From NCBI GenBank assembly GCA_000708835.1, contig DF236960.1, forward strand, positions 214,982 through 278,981: 64,000 bases of DNA, written 5' to 3'. The notes below the pieces were generated by a model. The model saw only the letters and a list, made by a program, of their open reading frames with translations. It did no database searches and was not told the DNA's origin. Position numbers and translations under genes: made by a program. How positions within the stretch are numbered: position 1 is the stretch's first letter; every line of letters starts with the position of its first letter. Shown here one piece after another: positions 34,499 to 46,800 of the stretch. The DNA comes from Klebsormidium nitens (lineage: Eukaryota > Streptophyta > Klebsormidiophyceae > Klebsormidiales > Klebsormidiaceae).

Positions 34499-37209
34499 CT
34501 GCAATGACAGTGGCAAGATGCTCTGAGATACGAGGGCCACAAAGAGAAAAATTACATCTGAACTGATATCAGCGCTCCCAGTACGAATTACATTCTGAGC
34601 TCATTGCCTTTGGCAAGAGAATGACTACCAGGTTCCGACCTGCACAGATTCAAAGAGAGTTCCCAACCTTCTGCGAGAATTTTGACACACACATGCACAT
34701 GCTTCTGCATTCACAGGACCTGCAACTATTATGAACCCGAAAAGATAAGGCAATCTATTGCTCAGCCCTTCGAAGCTGCGACCGCGGATCAAAAGCAGAG
34801 CCTTGTTGATGGTAAACTTTCCGTCGAACCTTTTTGCATCTGTCGCACTACACGGCCAATGCCCCTTTTCAAGCCTATACTGAGAGAGTTGAGAGGCGAA
34901 CCGTCAAGTGACCACCAAACAGACTCTGTGGCAGCCTTCAACCAGCTACTAAAGAGGCTTGCATAGTTGACAAGACCCAACCTGGATTAGCAATGTCGCT
35001 TTGTCTATCAAGCAAGGGATCCGATCACTTTTAAGATTGAGTTTGGAGTCACCCGTTTGTGACTTTGCTCTAGGGTTTGCTTCCTCCCTTTGCAACAAGT
35101 GGCTTCAGCTTTTGACCAACAGGAAAAACATTGTCTTTAAAGGAGGGATTGCTTTAGATCCAAGCCGAGGGAATAAAAAATCTGATTTCAAGAACTTACG
35201 CCATTTCCATGCTAAATTCAGACATGTTAGCCTAGTAAGCCATACTTTCACAGTTTGAGCATGAGTCAACTGTTTCCCTCAATCTCCAAATCGTTTCAAG
35301 AAATGTGGGCAGCAGGTTTGACCCTTTCATCTTCTGGTCAACCTCATAACTGGGGATCAACGGAATGCTGCAGAGACCTGACAAAAAAAAAGGGGAGGCC
35401 CATCCATAAATTGCACACATATCACAAGGATTGGCTACAAGAGATCCTCAGAACTTGCAATCACCCTCGCCAAATCCACAGCTTACCAGCCAACGCATTT
35501 CGGGTGAGGATCAGGCCCGGCCTCCGTCCGCTTATGGGCACTCCATTGCTTACGCGGCTCCCAGCAGCTACGTTGCAAACCAGCATCAACGTAGTAATCA
35601 CCAACTGCAGCGAGCGCTTATGCCCACATATACTCTTTCGGAGAGCCATTTTCCAGCTCAACCTTTCTGACTCCTCACTTTGACAATGCTGACCCGCGAA
35701 AAGATCTCTCAAGATTTAAAAGCACCGTGCCTTTTCAATGTAGCTGGCGCCCTGTCAATTACGCATCGACCTATACGGCCAAGGTTTTCCAAGCGCAATA
35801 AGATTCGCTCACGGCGGAGCAAGCTGAATATGTGATTGCGTGCCCAGCTTTAGCATCTGAGGTCTGGTTTCGATGCTGGCTGCCGGCAATGCAAGGCCAC
35901 CTGCTCCCCACCTTCTTCTAAAGCCTAAGCTGGCTATTGCCCATATCGGTATTACAGCTAAGGGTTGTGTGAATGGACTTGGTTGTGCTTATCCCTTCTG
36001 AACTACTAAAGGGATGCGCACTTAGCGGCTTCCAAATGCTCTTCAAGGGCTCAACATCCATCATCGAAAGCGACAAAGCTGGCCAGAAACCTGATTGCTC
36101 GCGCATAATGCTGTCCGTCCAATTTCGGCGGAGCCCTTTTCCTCAGAAGCAGAATTCTTTCAGCTCTAAGCTAAAAGCGGGCGTATGCGCCAGAAATCTC
36201 CATCACAAAACGCCAGGTACCGGAACAAGCCCGAATGTGAACTGGATTCCTGTATGGCCCATGGCCGCTCCATCAATCCATCACTCAAGTTGACAGCCTG
36301 CTCATGAATCAATCCATCACTCAAATTGCCAGCCTGCTAGTCCTTGATTCCATTGCTGCCGATGATTTGTCTTCATGCGCCGGTTTCTCAACTTTCTGCA
36401 GCTACAGGTTTCACGAATCACGACAGTTTGCAAGTGCACCTCGCAGAGCAGACTCAAGCTGAGCGCATGCAAACTGCTCAGTGCACATGCACGAAGTTGC
36501 AAGTTGCAACCACTGGCACTGGCAGTCTGGCTCTCTTGCGACGCCTCAAGGATGATGGGAGGTCTCAGTTGATAACCGGCAGCTAGCGGTGACGTATATC
36601 AAACTGGATACTTGTCCGTCGAAAGAGAGCCGGCTAATTTACCCGAAACTTGATTAGACGGTTCAAGCGCCGTGCGCACGACGGCGGTTCTCGCCGTCAG
36701 TTCGCGGCGAGTCGAGGGCCATTTTTTGGCCGACTGTGGACGTCAGCAACATGTGCATCACATGAACCACGTGGGACGCGGCACCGCGCACGCACAATGT
36801 CGACATTATGGCTGTCAGGCACCCGGTTGCTGAGGAAGATGTCGCAACATGATCGGCAAGCGTGCCCTAGGCTCCGAGCTCAGCCTCTGTTGGGAAATTG
36901 CGCTCGGAAGTCTAGGCTGAGAGAGTGCTCGACTTTCAAATAGTCCTGTACGGTCCCCGGAAGAGGATGCCCGGCCGCCAATCTACCGATCGCAGGAGTC
37001 CGATCGCTCGTCTGCATGGTGAAGGAGGGCGCATGCATGGGCGGCGGGCCATCCCGGCCCATGTCTAGGTAAACAGATGGTGTCTAAACCTGGATTGCAT
37101 CCTAGCCAAGGTGCTACCCAAGCTAGATTTCATCTTGGCCAATTATTGCAAGCTCATTCGAGCTGCCAACCAAGAAAGTCAGGATTTTTGGAATCTTGGC
37201 AAACCTAGC
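34499..37209 (+). pseudogene. decayed coding region, probable transposon or gene relic
   Basis: Several + strand open segments read as plausible protein but are separated by stops and shifts: 34728-34964, about 35380-35670 (Pro/Ser/Gln-rich), 35678-35800, about 35802-35920, and 35973-36293. No continuous model can be made with splice sites. A 36-base tandem duplication lies at 36272-36339. Composition is lower in GC than neighbouring genes. I see no retroviral or transposase motif, so the origin is open. Confidence 0.3.
36272..36339 (+). repeat. 36-base tandem duplication
   Basis: The sequence ATCAATCCATCACTCAA, then TTG-CAGCCTGCT, occurs twice with a period of 36 bases and two or three substitutions. 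Confidence 0.85.
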
Positions 37210-37211
37210 TA

Positions 37212-37417
37212 CCGTACCAAATGTCCGGTTGGGCAGATTTTTGCCCAATATTTAATTTCGTATCTCATGGATATTGGGCAGCTTCATTTATCCATTTATT
37301 TTGTTTTTTTACGGGGCAAAATGATCTGCAAATCGTTAATTGGAATTTATTTTCAATTCAGATTTTTGGGCAAGTCAAACAATATTTAATTGTTGCCCAA
37401 CCGGACAATTGGTACGG
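37212..37417. mobile_element. 206-bp MITE with TA target duplication
   Basis: Terminal inverted repeats of 24 bases with one mismatch begin CCGTACCAAATGTCCGGTTG at 37212 and end with the complement at 37417. TA dinucleotides flank both ends (37210-37211 and 37418-37419), as for Tc1/mariner-type elements. The interior is AT-rich with no open frame. It lies about 400 bases upstream of the amidase start. Confidence 0.85.
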
Positions 37418-37823
37418 TAGTGCCAGTGGTAGACTCAAGAGGAGTGAGTACCTAAGAGGTGGCAGGTAGAAGACATACCTGCCAGGTATACCTGCCATCT
37501 CGTGAATCGTTTCGGATGCAAAAGAGACATCCAAAGTGCGGGGAGCGTGCTACGCGGCTAACAGTTTGCGTCGGTGCAGCAGCCAATCAGCTGTCCTCCT
37601 CATGATCATGATTCCAGCTGGAAGCATCGCCCGGATAAAAGACTGCAACAAATACCTATGACAGTCGTCCTGCCAGGGGCGTAATCCCTTCTCCGCTACT
37701 TTGTTCTGCTCACATTCGCAATCAACGAGCTGTCGAAGCTTCAAACCTCCGAAAGGGCGTCCTGATTCTGAACTAGCTTGTCAAAGCTGAACGCCCTTGG
37801 AAAGCTGCTGGAGCGTGCCCGCC

Positions 37824-40800
37824 ATGATGGCTACTCGCGTCTTCATCCTCGCGACACTGCTGGCGGTAGCGGCGGCGCAGGATTGTGCTCTGGTAAGGAA
37901 GAACCGGTTTCTCTTGTGCTGGAAATGTTCTCTTTGTGCATTCAACACTCATGAGCAATGCACCGCTTTGCTCTCAAGGTGATCCAATTTTTGATGCCAA
38001 TGTTTTGGCAAGGAACTTGGGGCTGCTTTTGGGCAGCTCAGATCTGAAAAGACAAGGTTGGAGCTGCTGTGGGCTTGGACCCACTGATCGGCATTGGGGC
38101 AGCTTTGGTTCTGAGATGACTTTCGTTGAGCCAGCTTGTATCTGAGGGAGCCAATGCTGCAAGCGAGATTCCCAGGAAATGCATGGCTGCAGAGTGGGCT
38201 CTTTTCACAAGTTCGTTGGATCTTTGGAAGCTCCATTTCATTGTAATCCGGATTTTAGCACTCATGGGTTGACTGGCATTGCTTTGCAGAGGGCCTTCAC
38301 ATCTTCCTAGTTCCTGCGTTTTGGAAATCGTTTCTGCATCTGCCTTGCAATAGAAACAATTTGAGGAGTGCAACCGGGTACTCTGCACTTAGGTTGAACA
38401 TGGGACCCAATTCTTTGTATCACGACTGTCCTTTCCTCAGCTCTAAGGTGTCTCATTGACGAGTGTTTTTGGTTGGACAGCTGCCCACTGGCCTCAGAGT
38501 CCCTACATCAGTGCAGTTCCAATGAGACCCCGTGTCTGCCAGGCTTTCTTTCACCACTTTTGAAAACAAGGGTAGATCCATCGCCCGTTTGCTGCAAAGC
38601 AGGTTTAATTACAGTTGAATGGACTTACGAATACAAAGTGTGGACGTCAGTCCATCAGACTCTCGGCACTGTTTGGCAGGCTCTTCTCAGCACTTCGCAC
38701 AACGTGCAAGAAAGTCTCTTTCTTTGTCAATGGCTATATATAGAGACCATGTCACCGCTCACATTTGAATGACACGATTTCAATGAGGTCGATGACCAGC
38801 ACCCTTCAACAGCATTATGATGTCTTGCACTTCATTGCCAAAGACTTGCATTTTCATAGTTACACCCCCTTCTTGCAGCCTTCAACCACCTACCTCGCAG
38901 CCAACAGCAAGACCGTCGTGCACGGCCTTTTCGACCCATCCATTCCCCCGGTGGCCCACGTGCGGTCGGGCGACACTCTGGTTGCGGAGTGCGTGTCTAC
39001 CAATGCCAACTCGGATTACGCCAAGATGGTCAAAGGCGACCCTGGAGTCGAGGACATCTTTGTAAGTTGCATTTATTCATTCCAGCGGAGTCAAAGTCTA
39101 GACCTTTAAAGCTCCGACGCTGGTACTTCATTGCTCTGCATTCGTGTTGGTAGACTTGCCTCCCCATCTGTATCCTTCGAGATTCCTCTTGTTCCAAGAG
39201 AACCCATGGCTGCGCAGGATACATGTGAATCTTGGTTTAAGCAGCCCTCTTTTGTCGGCAGTTTAAACCTGGAGCTGACATGGTTCTTCAAAACATGTTT
39301 AGCACAGTCTTCAAAAGTCGAATAGCACGAACGCCAAGTTCCCCTCTTCAAGAGTCCAGATTGAAGGTATACCTGTGCCACTGGAAGTCTTCCATCTTTT
39401 CGACCAGATTGCCGTCCTCAGTTGCAATGCTGAAATGACAATCCGTGTGGCCAACTTTCTGCAAGGAAGGCCTTTGATGTCTGCACACTTTTGACAGTGT
39501 GCTGAACTTGCCTGCAGTACTGGCCTAACGGAGTGCCCAGGCTCAACAAGTCTACGCCCCAGTGAGTGCTTCTTTCCTGTGCCAGCTATTGTTTTACCCT
39601 CAAGTCTACCTGCACTCTTGAGTTCTGACCTGTCAAGTTTGAAGCTGATCTCATCAGGTACCAGAATCAGATGAGAGACAAAAGGTTTTCAACAAAAAGG
39701 ACACTTAAGCCCAACCTCAAACGAGGCTCTTGTGAGCATCTCTTGCTTGTGACATTAAGGTCGGTCAAGAGACCCTCTCACCTATCTGGATCCGCTGTCC
39801 ATCTTCGGATATTCTTTTGAGTCCTTTTACGTCGACCAAAGAGTGCTTGGGTCTCCAGCCTTTTCTCTAATAATCAACTGCACGGAGGTGAAAATCAACC
39901 AAAACGCGTAGAAGGCAAGTACTCATACCACAAGATCGACTGAAAGCGTTATCGCTCACTGGAGGACCACAGATGCCATCTTCCCTCCTTTTCTGGTCCT
40001 CTAAAACTGAGGGGCCCTGGTCAAACAAAGTGATGGTCCTACAGGTATCCCAATTCCGGTGGCCACTTCCTGACCGGACCCGTCCGCATCTGCGGCGCCC
40101 TGCCAGGAGACGTCCTCAAGGTTCGTGCGTCATGCTGACACGTGTTCAAACCTCCACGAGTTCCGCTGCTGCCTGCTTCAGAACTTCGATCTTATCCGCT
40201 TGCCTAGGAGCTGCGTCGATCTTAGAAAGCTGCTCTTTCATCCTTGCAAGTTCGATGCGTTATGACGAATGACGTACTCTTTTTAGTTTTACTCTGCACG
40301 TTGAGATCGTGGACGTCAAACCCCCGTGCGAACCCTTCCACCGGGCGCACTTTCGGTGCGAACTTCGAGGAGCGCTCCTACAGACTGTGCTTTCACCTAC
40401 CTGACGTTCGCTTTACCAAATAAAAGCTAAGCTGACGTCATCTATCTCTGGAGATTGGATATCTGGACGTTAAACCCGTCCATTGGGCGCACTTTCGGCG
40501 CCAACTTCCAGGGGGCGCACCCACGCGAATTAAATTCCGTCTGCCTGACATCCTCTGAAGAAACAAGGACAAAGCTGACGTCATGTATCTCTGCAGATTG
40601 AGATTCTCGACGTCAAGCCCCGTGTGAACCCGTCCACCGGGCGCACTTTCGGCGCCAACTTCCAGGGGCGCTCCTACACGCAGAGCTACATCGGCACGCG
40701 CTACGGCGACTACAACTTCTCGGCGACCAACGCGACGACGATCGTGTACGAAGTCATTAAAGACGCGTACGGGGACTGGGCCCAACCGGTGTACCAATTC

Positions 40801-43800
40801 ACCACTCCGCAGTACATCGCACCAGGTGAGAGATGTTATTCTTCTCAGCTTGAAGATTTCGGGTTTGTCGGTCTGTGATCTTGAAGACTCAACGTTGGTG
40901 ACATCTGTTCGTAAAGAAGACGCGTATGGGGAGCGGGCCCAACTGGTGTACCAATTCACCACTCTGCAGTACATCGCACCAGGTGAGAGCATCCAAATCC
41001 TTCTCTCCGAGTGTTCCCGAGTGACTGTTTGGGGTTTAGTACCCTTGATTTTCCTTCATTGTGAAGGGCAGCGGGGCCGTATAAGCCGTGTTCCAGTCCA
41101 TCACTACGGGCCGATTCGCAAGAGGTGACATTTTCTGGGTTGTTGTTTTCGGGCTTACGTTCTCAACATTTGAGTCGTGCTTTAGAAACCAATGTTCTGA
41201 TTTGGAATTCTCAGTATCTAGGACATGGTGAGAGTCGCTCGCAGGAAGAGGTTGACGCCCTCGCATTTTGCGAAATCGATAAACAAGACTGACAACTAAG
41301 CCGGACGTTATTTCTTCCTCAGACGGAAGGGCCGGAGGCGTGGCGATGATTCCCCACACTCAGAACATTGGGATCGCTGCGGGTAACTATACCCCGAGCA
41401 ACGGGGAGGACCCCAGGTGAATACGGTCGCCTAACCCAACATAGAAGTTCCGGGGCTTTTTTACCTGCTTTCTTTTGAACGCTTCGTCAAGTTCCGTCTC
41501 ATTGTGAAAGGGCGCTTCTTTGAGAAACTTCATCAACCCTTGAAGCCGAGCACCTTTCTACAGAAACCAGCTTTGAAGAAAAGCGCCAACGGCTTCGAAA
41601 CGCGGCTTCAGGGTTACTTCGTTTCCATTTCTGAAAGCACGAACCTCGTCAGTTGCATCTAACGTATTTGTGTTTTCGCACGTTTCCTTCGCACTGATTC
41701 TTCCCTGCCCCCTTACTAAGAGCCAGCAGGACTCGTCAGGCGGCATTTGGTGCTAACAGAACGCCGTCGATCCGTTCTGGTTCTCTTGACTGGACTCGAG
41801 TGTCGTTGTCGGATGCTTTCTCTTCCATGTCTTGAGGTACGGAAGAGCCATTCTCGCTTGAGTCTGTGCGTTCTTGACGGCTGCTTCAATCGCCGCTAAG
41901 CATTTCTCTCATCAGCAGTGCCCAACGGAGGTTCAATCGAAATTCAACTGGAAAGATCGTTTCATATTGCACCCTGCCATGACACCCAAAGCTAAAACTT
42001 CAATTCCTCTGTTTCAGGACTTTCCCGTCGTTCGAGAATGTCACGTATCCGGACGGCTATCAGGTACGTGTCCTGCTCCTCGAATCTTAAGGCTCAATGT
42101 TGATTAAGTGAACCCTAAAACATTCGACTTTCTTCTTCGACCGCAAGGTAGAGCAAAAAAGCGTCGCACGCTTTGAAACCCTGGAACAGGAGAGGGCAGC
42201 CTCTCCCAAAAATGGTTCTTAAAACCTCTGAAACCTGGGGCCAGAATCTTTGGAACCCGAAACCACAAGGTTGAATAGATACTGGCTCGCACGCAGCAAG
42301 CAAGTTTAGGCTTCTGCGTAAGACTTGTACATCGACTTTAAACCGTGGAGAAGACTTTGATACTTTGTAATGCTGAACCGTTTGGTCTCCCAAAAGCGCT
42401 TCTTTCATACCGAGGCCGCTTGTGTGCGGCAGATGCTTCGTAGGTTACATACCACAGAGTTTCTGAGTGGGCCCTTTCTGGGGCTCCTCTTCTCGAACGC
42501 GCATTCTCCCCCGCTCCAACGCAGCGGCAATTCTTTTAAGGAGCTACGAAACTGTCATTCTTATCACTCTCAGAGTTGAGAAGATCGTAATTTCCATTGA
42601 CGCTCACCAAAATTGTTGGCAACCATTTATACAGAGCACAGAAGAGAACCAGTCGGGGCCCATTCCGTACACGAAAAATATTGAGATTCTACAAAGCCTA
42701 ATCTCATAGTTTGCCGGTTCCGCACCCCTCTAACCCACTCGAAACCCTCCGACTAACCTCACCCGTCTCGGGCTGGTGACTATCATTTCTAAGGCTTATC
42801 TAGCTCAGACTGTATCTTTCCTTGACGTCCACCTAACGATTTCTTTGCATCCGTTTCTGCAGAGCGCGTTGAACCAGTCTGGGCCAATCCAGTACCAGAC
42901 GGGGCCTAAGCTGAACTGGCGCGTGCCCCTGCGCCAGCACTTCGGTGTGTTGGCGGTCACACCCAAGGACGCCAAGAACTGTAAGCGAGCGTGTCACACC
43001 AGGATTGGATACGGTTGCCAATACTGCGCCGCGAAATCAAAACGAGATCATCATGCGATATGGGCTACTCGGGCGTGTCTGAATTCGCAATCAATCATCC
43101 GAACAAACAGGTGGCCAAAGGCTCTTTTCCAAAGGCCTCCAAAACGCGACATAAGCTTCTCTTTCCGCAGGACAAAATGTTCCTTTCTTCGTTGCCTTTT
43201 GTCTTTGAAATCTTCTATCAGATCGACGCGTTCAAATTCTTGGAAAGAATACCATTTTTGAGATTTTCTCAGTCTTACTCTCCTTTTTCGCTCTCAGGGG
43301 AAAGGACTGGTCCCCCCGGCTCACTCGGTGCCGGATCCGGGCCCCCCTCCAAGTTCGGAGGCAACATCGACAACTGGTAAGGCAAAATATTACTCACTTT
43401 TTTTGGTATTGTCGATGTTTAAAGGCAAAAAAGAAGTGCGGCTTCGCATCACTTATGCCTGTTGGCTGTGTTTTTAAGCGGTCTTCTATACTTCGCTTCA
43501 AGTTCGTCAAGTTTTGCGCGAATTCGTGAGATTCGGCGTCATCTCAAGTGAACAATGTGGATATGGGTCGAAAGCGTGCTTCGAACACTAAACGTGGGCT
43601 GTCACTAGATGCAGAGAGCTATAATTTCCTTATCTTCAGCTCTTCTCGCTTCACTTCAGGATCTTCTCGCCGCTTTTTCGCTCATCCGCTCGTTTCGGCT
43701 TTCCGCTCTCTTCCGCTCTCCTCGGCTGCATTTACCCCACTCTGTGCCACTTAGCTTAAATGTCGAGCTCTCTCATTTCCCTTTTTCCAATCTACAGATT

Positions 43801-46800
43801 AGCCACTTTCTTTCGCGTGTGGAACAGCACAATAGCTGTTCAAAGACAGATATGTGCCTTTAAACAGCAGTCTCGTAATTGATTCGCTTGTATCCCAGCT
43901 TTTCTGAGACCGGTAATGTTTTCCTGCAACATTCTGGCGTCTTCCTGAATCCTTCACCTTTTTCGGCCTTCGTATGTTTCACCGCATAGACGAAAGCATG
44001 ACTGTTTTTCCCACGATCCGCCTAAGCCGTCTTGTTCCATCGTAAAGTTTTCAGAAATTTCTCTTTCAGGCGCATGGGCAAGGGCATCACCGTTTATCTC
44101 AAGGTCCAGGTCCCCGACGCGCTCTGGACGTTCGGCGATTGCCACGCGGCGGAAGGAGACGGCGAGACCTCCAGCTCCGCCATCGAGGTACGTAACGCAC
44201 CCCCTTGCAATAGGCCCAGCGTTCCGATTCACCATGGTGTCGGTTGCTTTTCCTGCAGCCAATTGCGCCTCCAGTAGTGCTGAACATGTGTGCAGCGCAT
44301 CCTGGTAGAATCGGTTCGTCCAACAGAGTTGGCTCGTCCAACTGAACGTGAGGTGGAGTCTGGGTCGTTCTTATTTCCCCAGTCTTTCTGAAGGTTCAAT
44401 CAATGGGTACCTTTTACAAGCGAATCAAATGAAGGTTCCTCATTCTCAGAGTGGAACACCGATCGTTATTGGGCGGTCTTGAACGACTTTACTCTGCTTC
44501 GACTTATATTTTTTCAGGGACAGAGATATCTTCAACTTATGTGCTTGTAACATTCATTGCAGTTCCTCTTTCAGATTTGTGTTTTGAGAAGTTGCCACAA
44601 TTCATTCCTGGCCTTACGCAGGGTAGAGATTGAGTTTACGTTGCTTCACGTATGATGAAGTTCATTCCGTCTCTTTGCAGTCGTCCAACACCGGAACGTT
44701 CCGCTTCACGCTCATCAAGGAGGCGGAACTGCCCAAGGGGCTCGCCTCACTCAAGGGCCCGCTCTACGAGTTCGAGGATAGCTTCTCGCTCCAGGGCTTC
44801 TCCTACATGGACTACCTTAACGAGGTAAGGGTCTTGACTCTTTAGTTGATAAGCGTATCAGGGGGGAAGTGAAACCCATCTAAGAGACGTGTTTGCCCCG
44901 GGAGGGGATCGACTGTCGGGGAAAGTGAAGTTGGGGGGCAAGTGGGGTAGGATAGGGAAAAAGGGGAAGGGGGGAGGGGGGGGGTAATATTAAAGACCGT
45001 TCTCGTGTTCAAAGGGGACTTGGACGCTTTACCAAGGAACGTATTTTTGCTGGGGGGAAATTGGCTGTTGCGGGGAAAAGGGGGGCCAGCAAGGGAGGTC
45101 ACGGGGAGGGGGGACGCGGGGCAAAGTCGCATTTCCGGGGGGACGGGCAGGGCTCCTCGGGCGGTTGAAGAGGATGGAACGTGTGAGGGGGAGGGGAGAA
45201 GGGGAGGGGGGTGAACATGATGGCCTGAAAAGCCCGTGGGAAATGCGTTTTTTGACAAAGGGAGGGACGGGAATGGAAGCCAGGAGAGAGGCGAAAAGGA
45301 GGAGGGGGGTGGGGGGGTTCATTGCCGGCCCTGGTAAGCCAAAACAAATCTGCGAAAATCTGCCAAAAAAGTTTGTCTGACGGTTCATACAAAATCTAAA
45401 CCTCAAACGTTCACTACCTGCAAATTTTGTAAGCATTCAGGAATCGGTGATCGCATAAGTACGTCAGGAGGGGTGCGGCCAAATGAGACAAGGAGACCTC
45501 CAGACACTGTCGAGCTCGCTTGAAACTTCGAGAAGGATCTCCAACTTTGTAAGCTATATACCGATCCCTGCTGCTGGGCCGCTAACCAGAAACCCTTAAC
45601 CCGCAGCTCCCGGTTCCCAGCGCGATCATCAAACCGGAGCCTGACGAGAACTCGATCAAGCCAATGGCCAACTCCTAAAAGCCGACGCGCGATTCCCTAA
45701 CTTTTCAAGGTTTTCTTAACCGATTTCAGACACTTGGAAAACCCGTCTAAACCGAACCCATCACCTTGCAGCTCCCGGTGCCGAGCGCGATCGGCAGTCG
45801 CAGCTGGGCGAGCACCTGAACAAGCCGATGGCTCGCGACTTCCTAGCTTTTCAAGGATTTCTTAATCCAATTCAAAAACTTGGAGAACCCGTCTAAACCG
45901 ACCCTTAGCCTTGCAACTTCCGGTGCCGAGCGCGGTCGGTAACCGGAGCCTGGGCGAGGACCTGAACAATCCCGCGACTTCCTAGCTTTTTAAGGGTTTC
46001 ATAACCCAATTGAAACACTTGGAAAACCCGTCTAAACCGACCCTTAATCTTGCAGCTTCCGGTGCCCAGCGCCGTCGGTAACCGGAGCCTGGGCGAGGTA
46101 CTCAACAAGCCGATGCCCAGCTCTGCCGTATAAGGCGACGCGCGACTTCCCAACGTTTCTTAACCCGATAAGAAACACCTAGAAAATCCGTCTAAACCGA
46201 CCCTTAACCTTGCAGCTACCGGTGCCGAGCGCGATCGGCAATCGCAGCTTGGGCGAGGACCTGAACAAGCCGATGGCCAACTGCTACAAGGCGACGCGCG
46301 ACTTTTTGATGGACAGCTTCGACCTGGAGGAGCGCGAGACGCTCGCGCTCATGTCCGTCGGCGTCGACTTCGGCATCACCGAGGTTGTGGACGGCAACTG
46401 GGGTGAGACATTTTTGGCTTTTGTGAGCCTTTCGTTTGCTTGACCTTGTTTCTGGGGTGAGATATGTTTAGATTTTGTGAGCCTTTCGTTTTTGCTTGAC
46501 CTTGTTTCTGGGGTGAGATATGTTCAGATTTTGTGAGCCTTTCGTTTTTGCTTGACCTTGTTTCTGGGGTGAGAAATGTTCAGATTTTGTGAGCCTTTCG
46601 TTTTTTCTTGACCTTGTTTCTGGGGTGAGATATGTTTGGATCTCGTAAGCGTTCTTCTGCTGCACCTTGTTCCGGTTGCGCTTTTGTTAAGAGCCGGTCT
46701 GGTATCCGAAAAGGAGAAGCGCGAGACGCTCACTCCGAGTCCCGTCGGGCGTCACCGAGGTTGTCGACGGCTACTGGGGTGAAAAGCAGACTCAGATTTG

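Noticed and set aside
45607-46216. Interpretation of the regular ladders as a CRISPR array or satellite
   Set aside because: Units are copies of the adjacent functional exon with splice sites, vary in length, and lie in introns of a eukaryotic gene.
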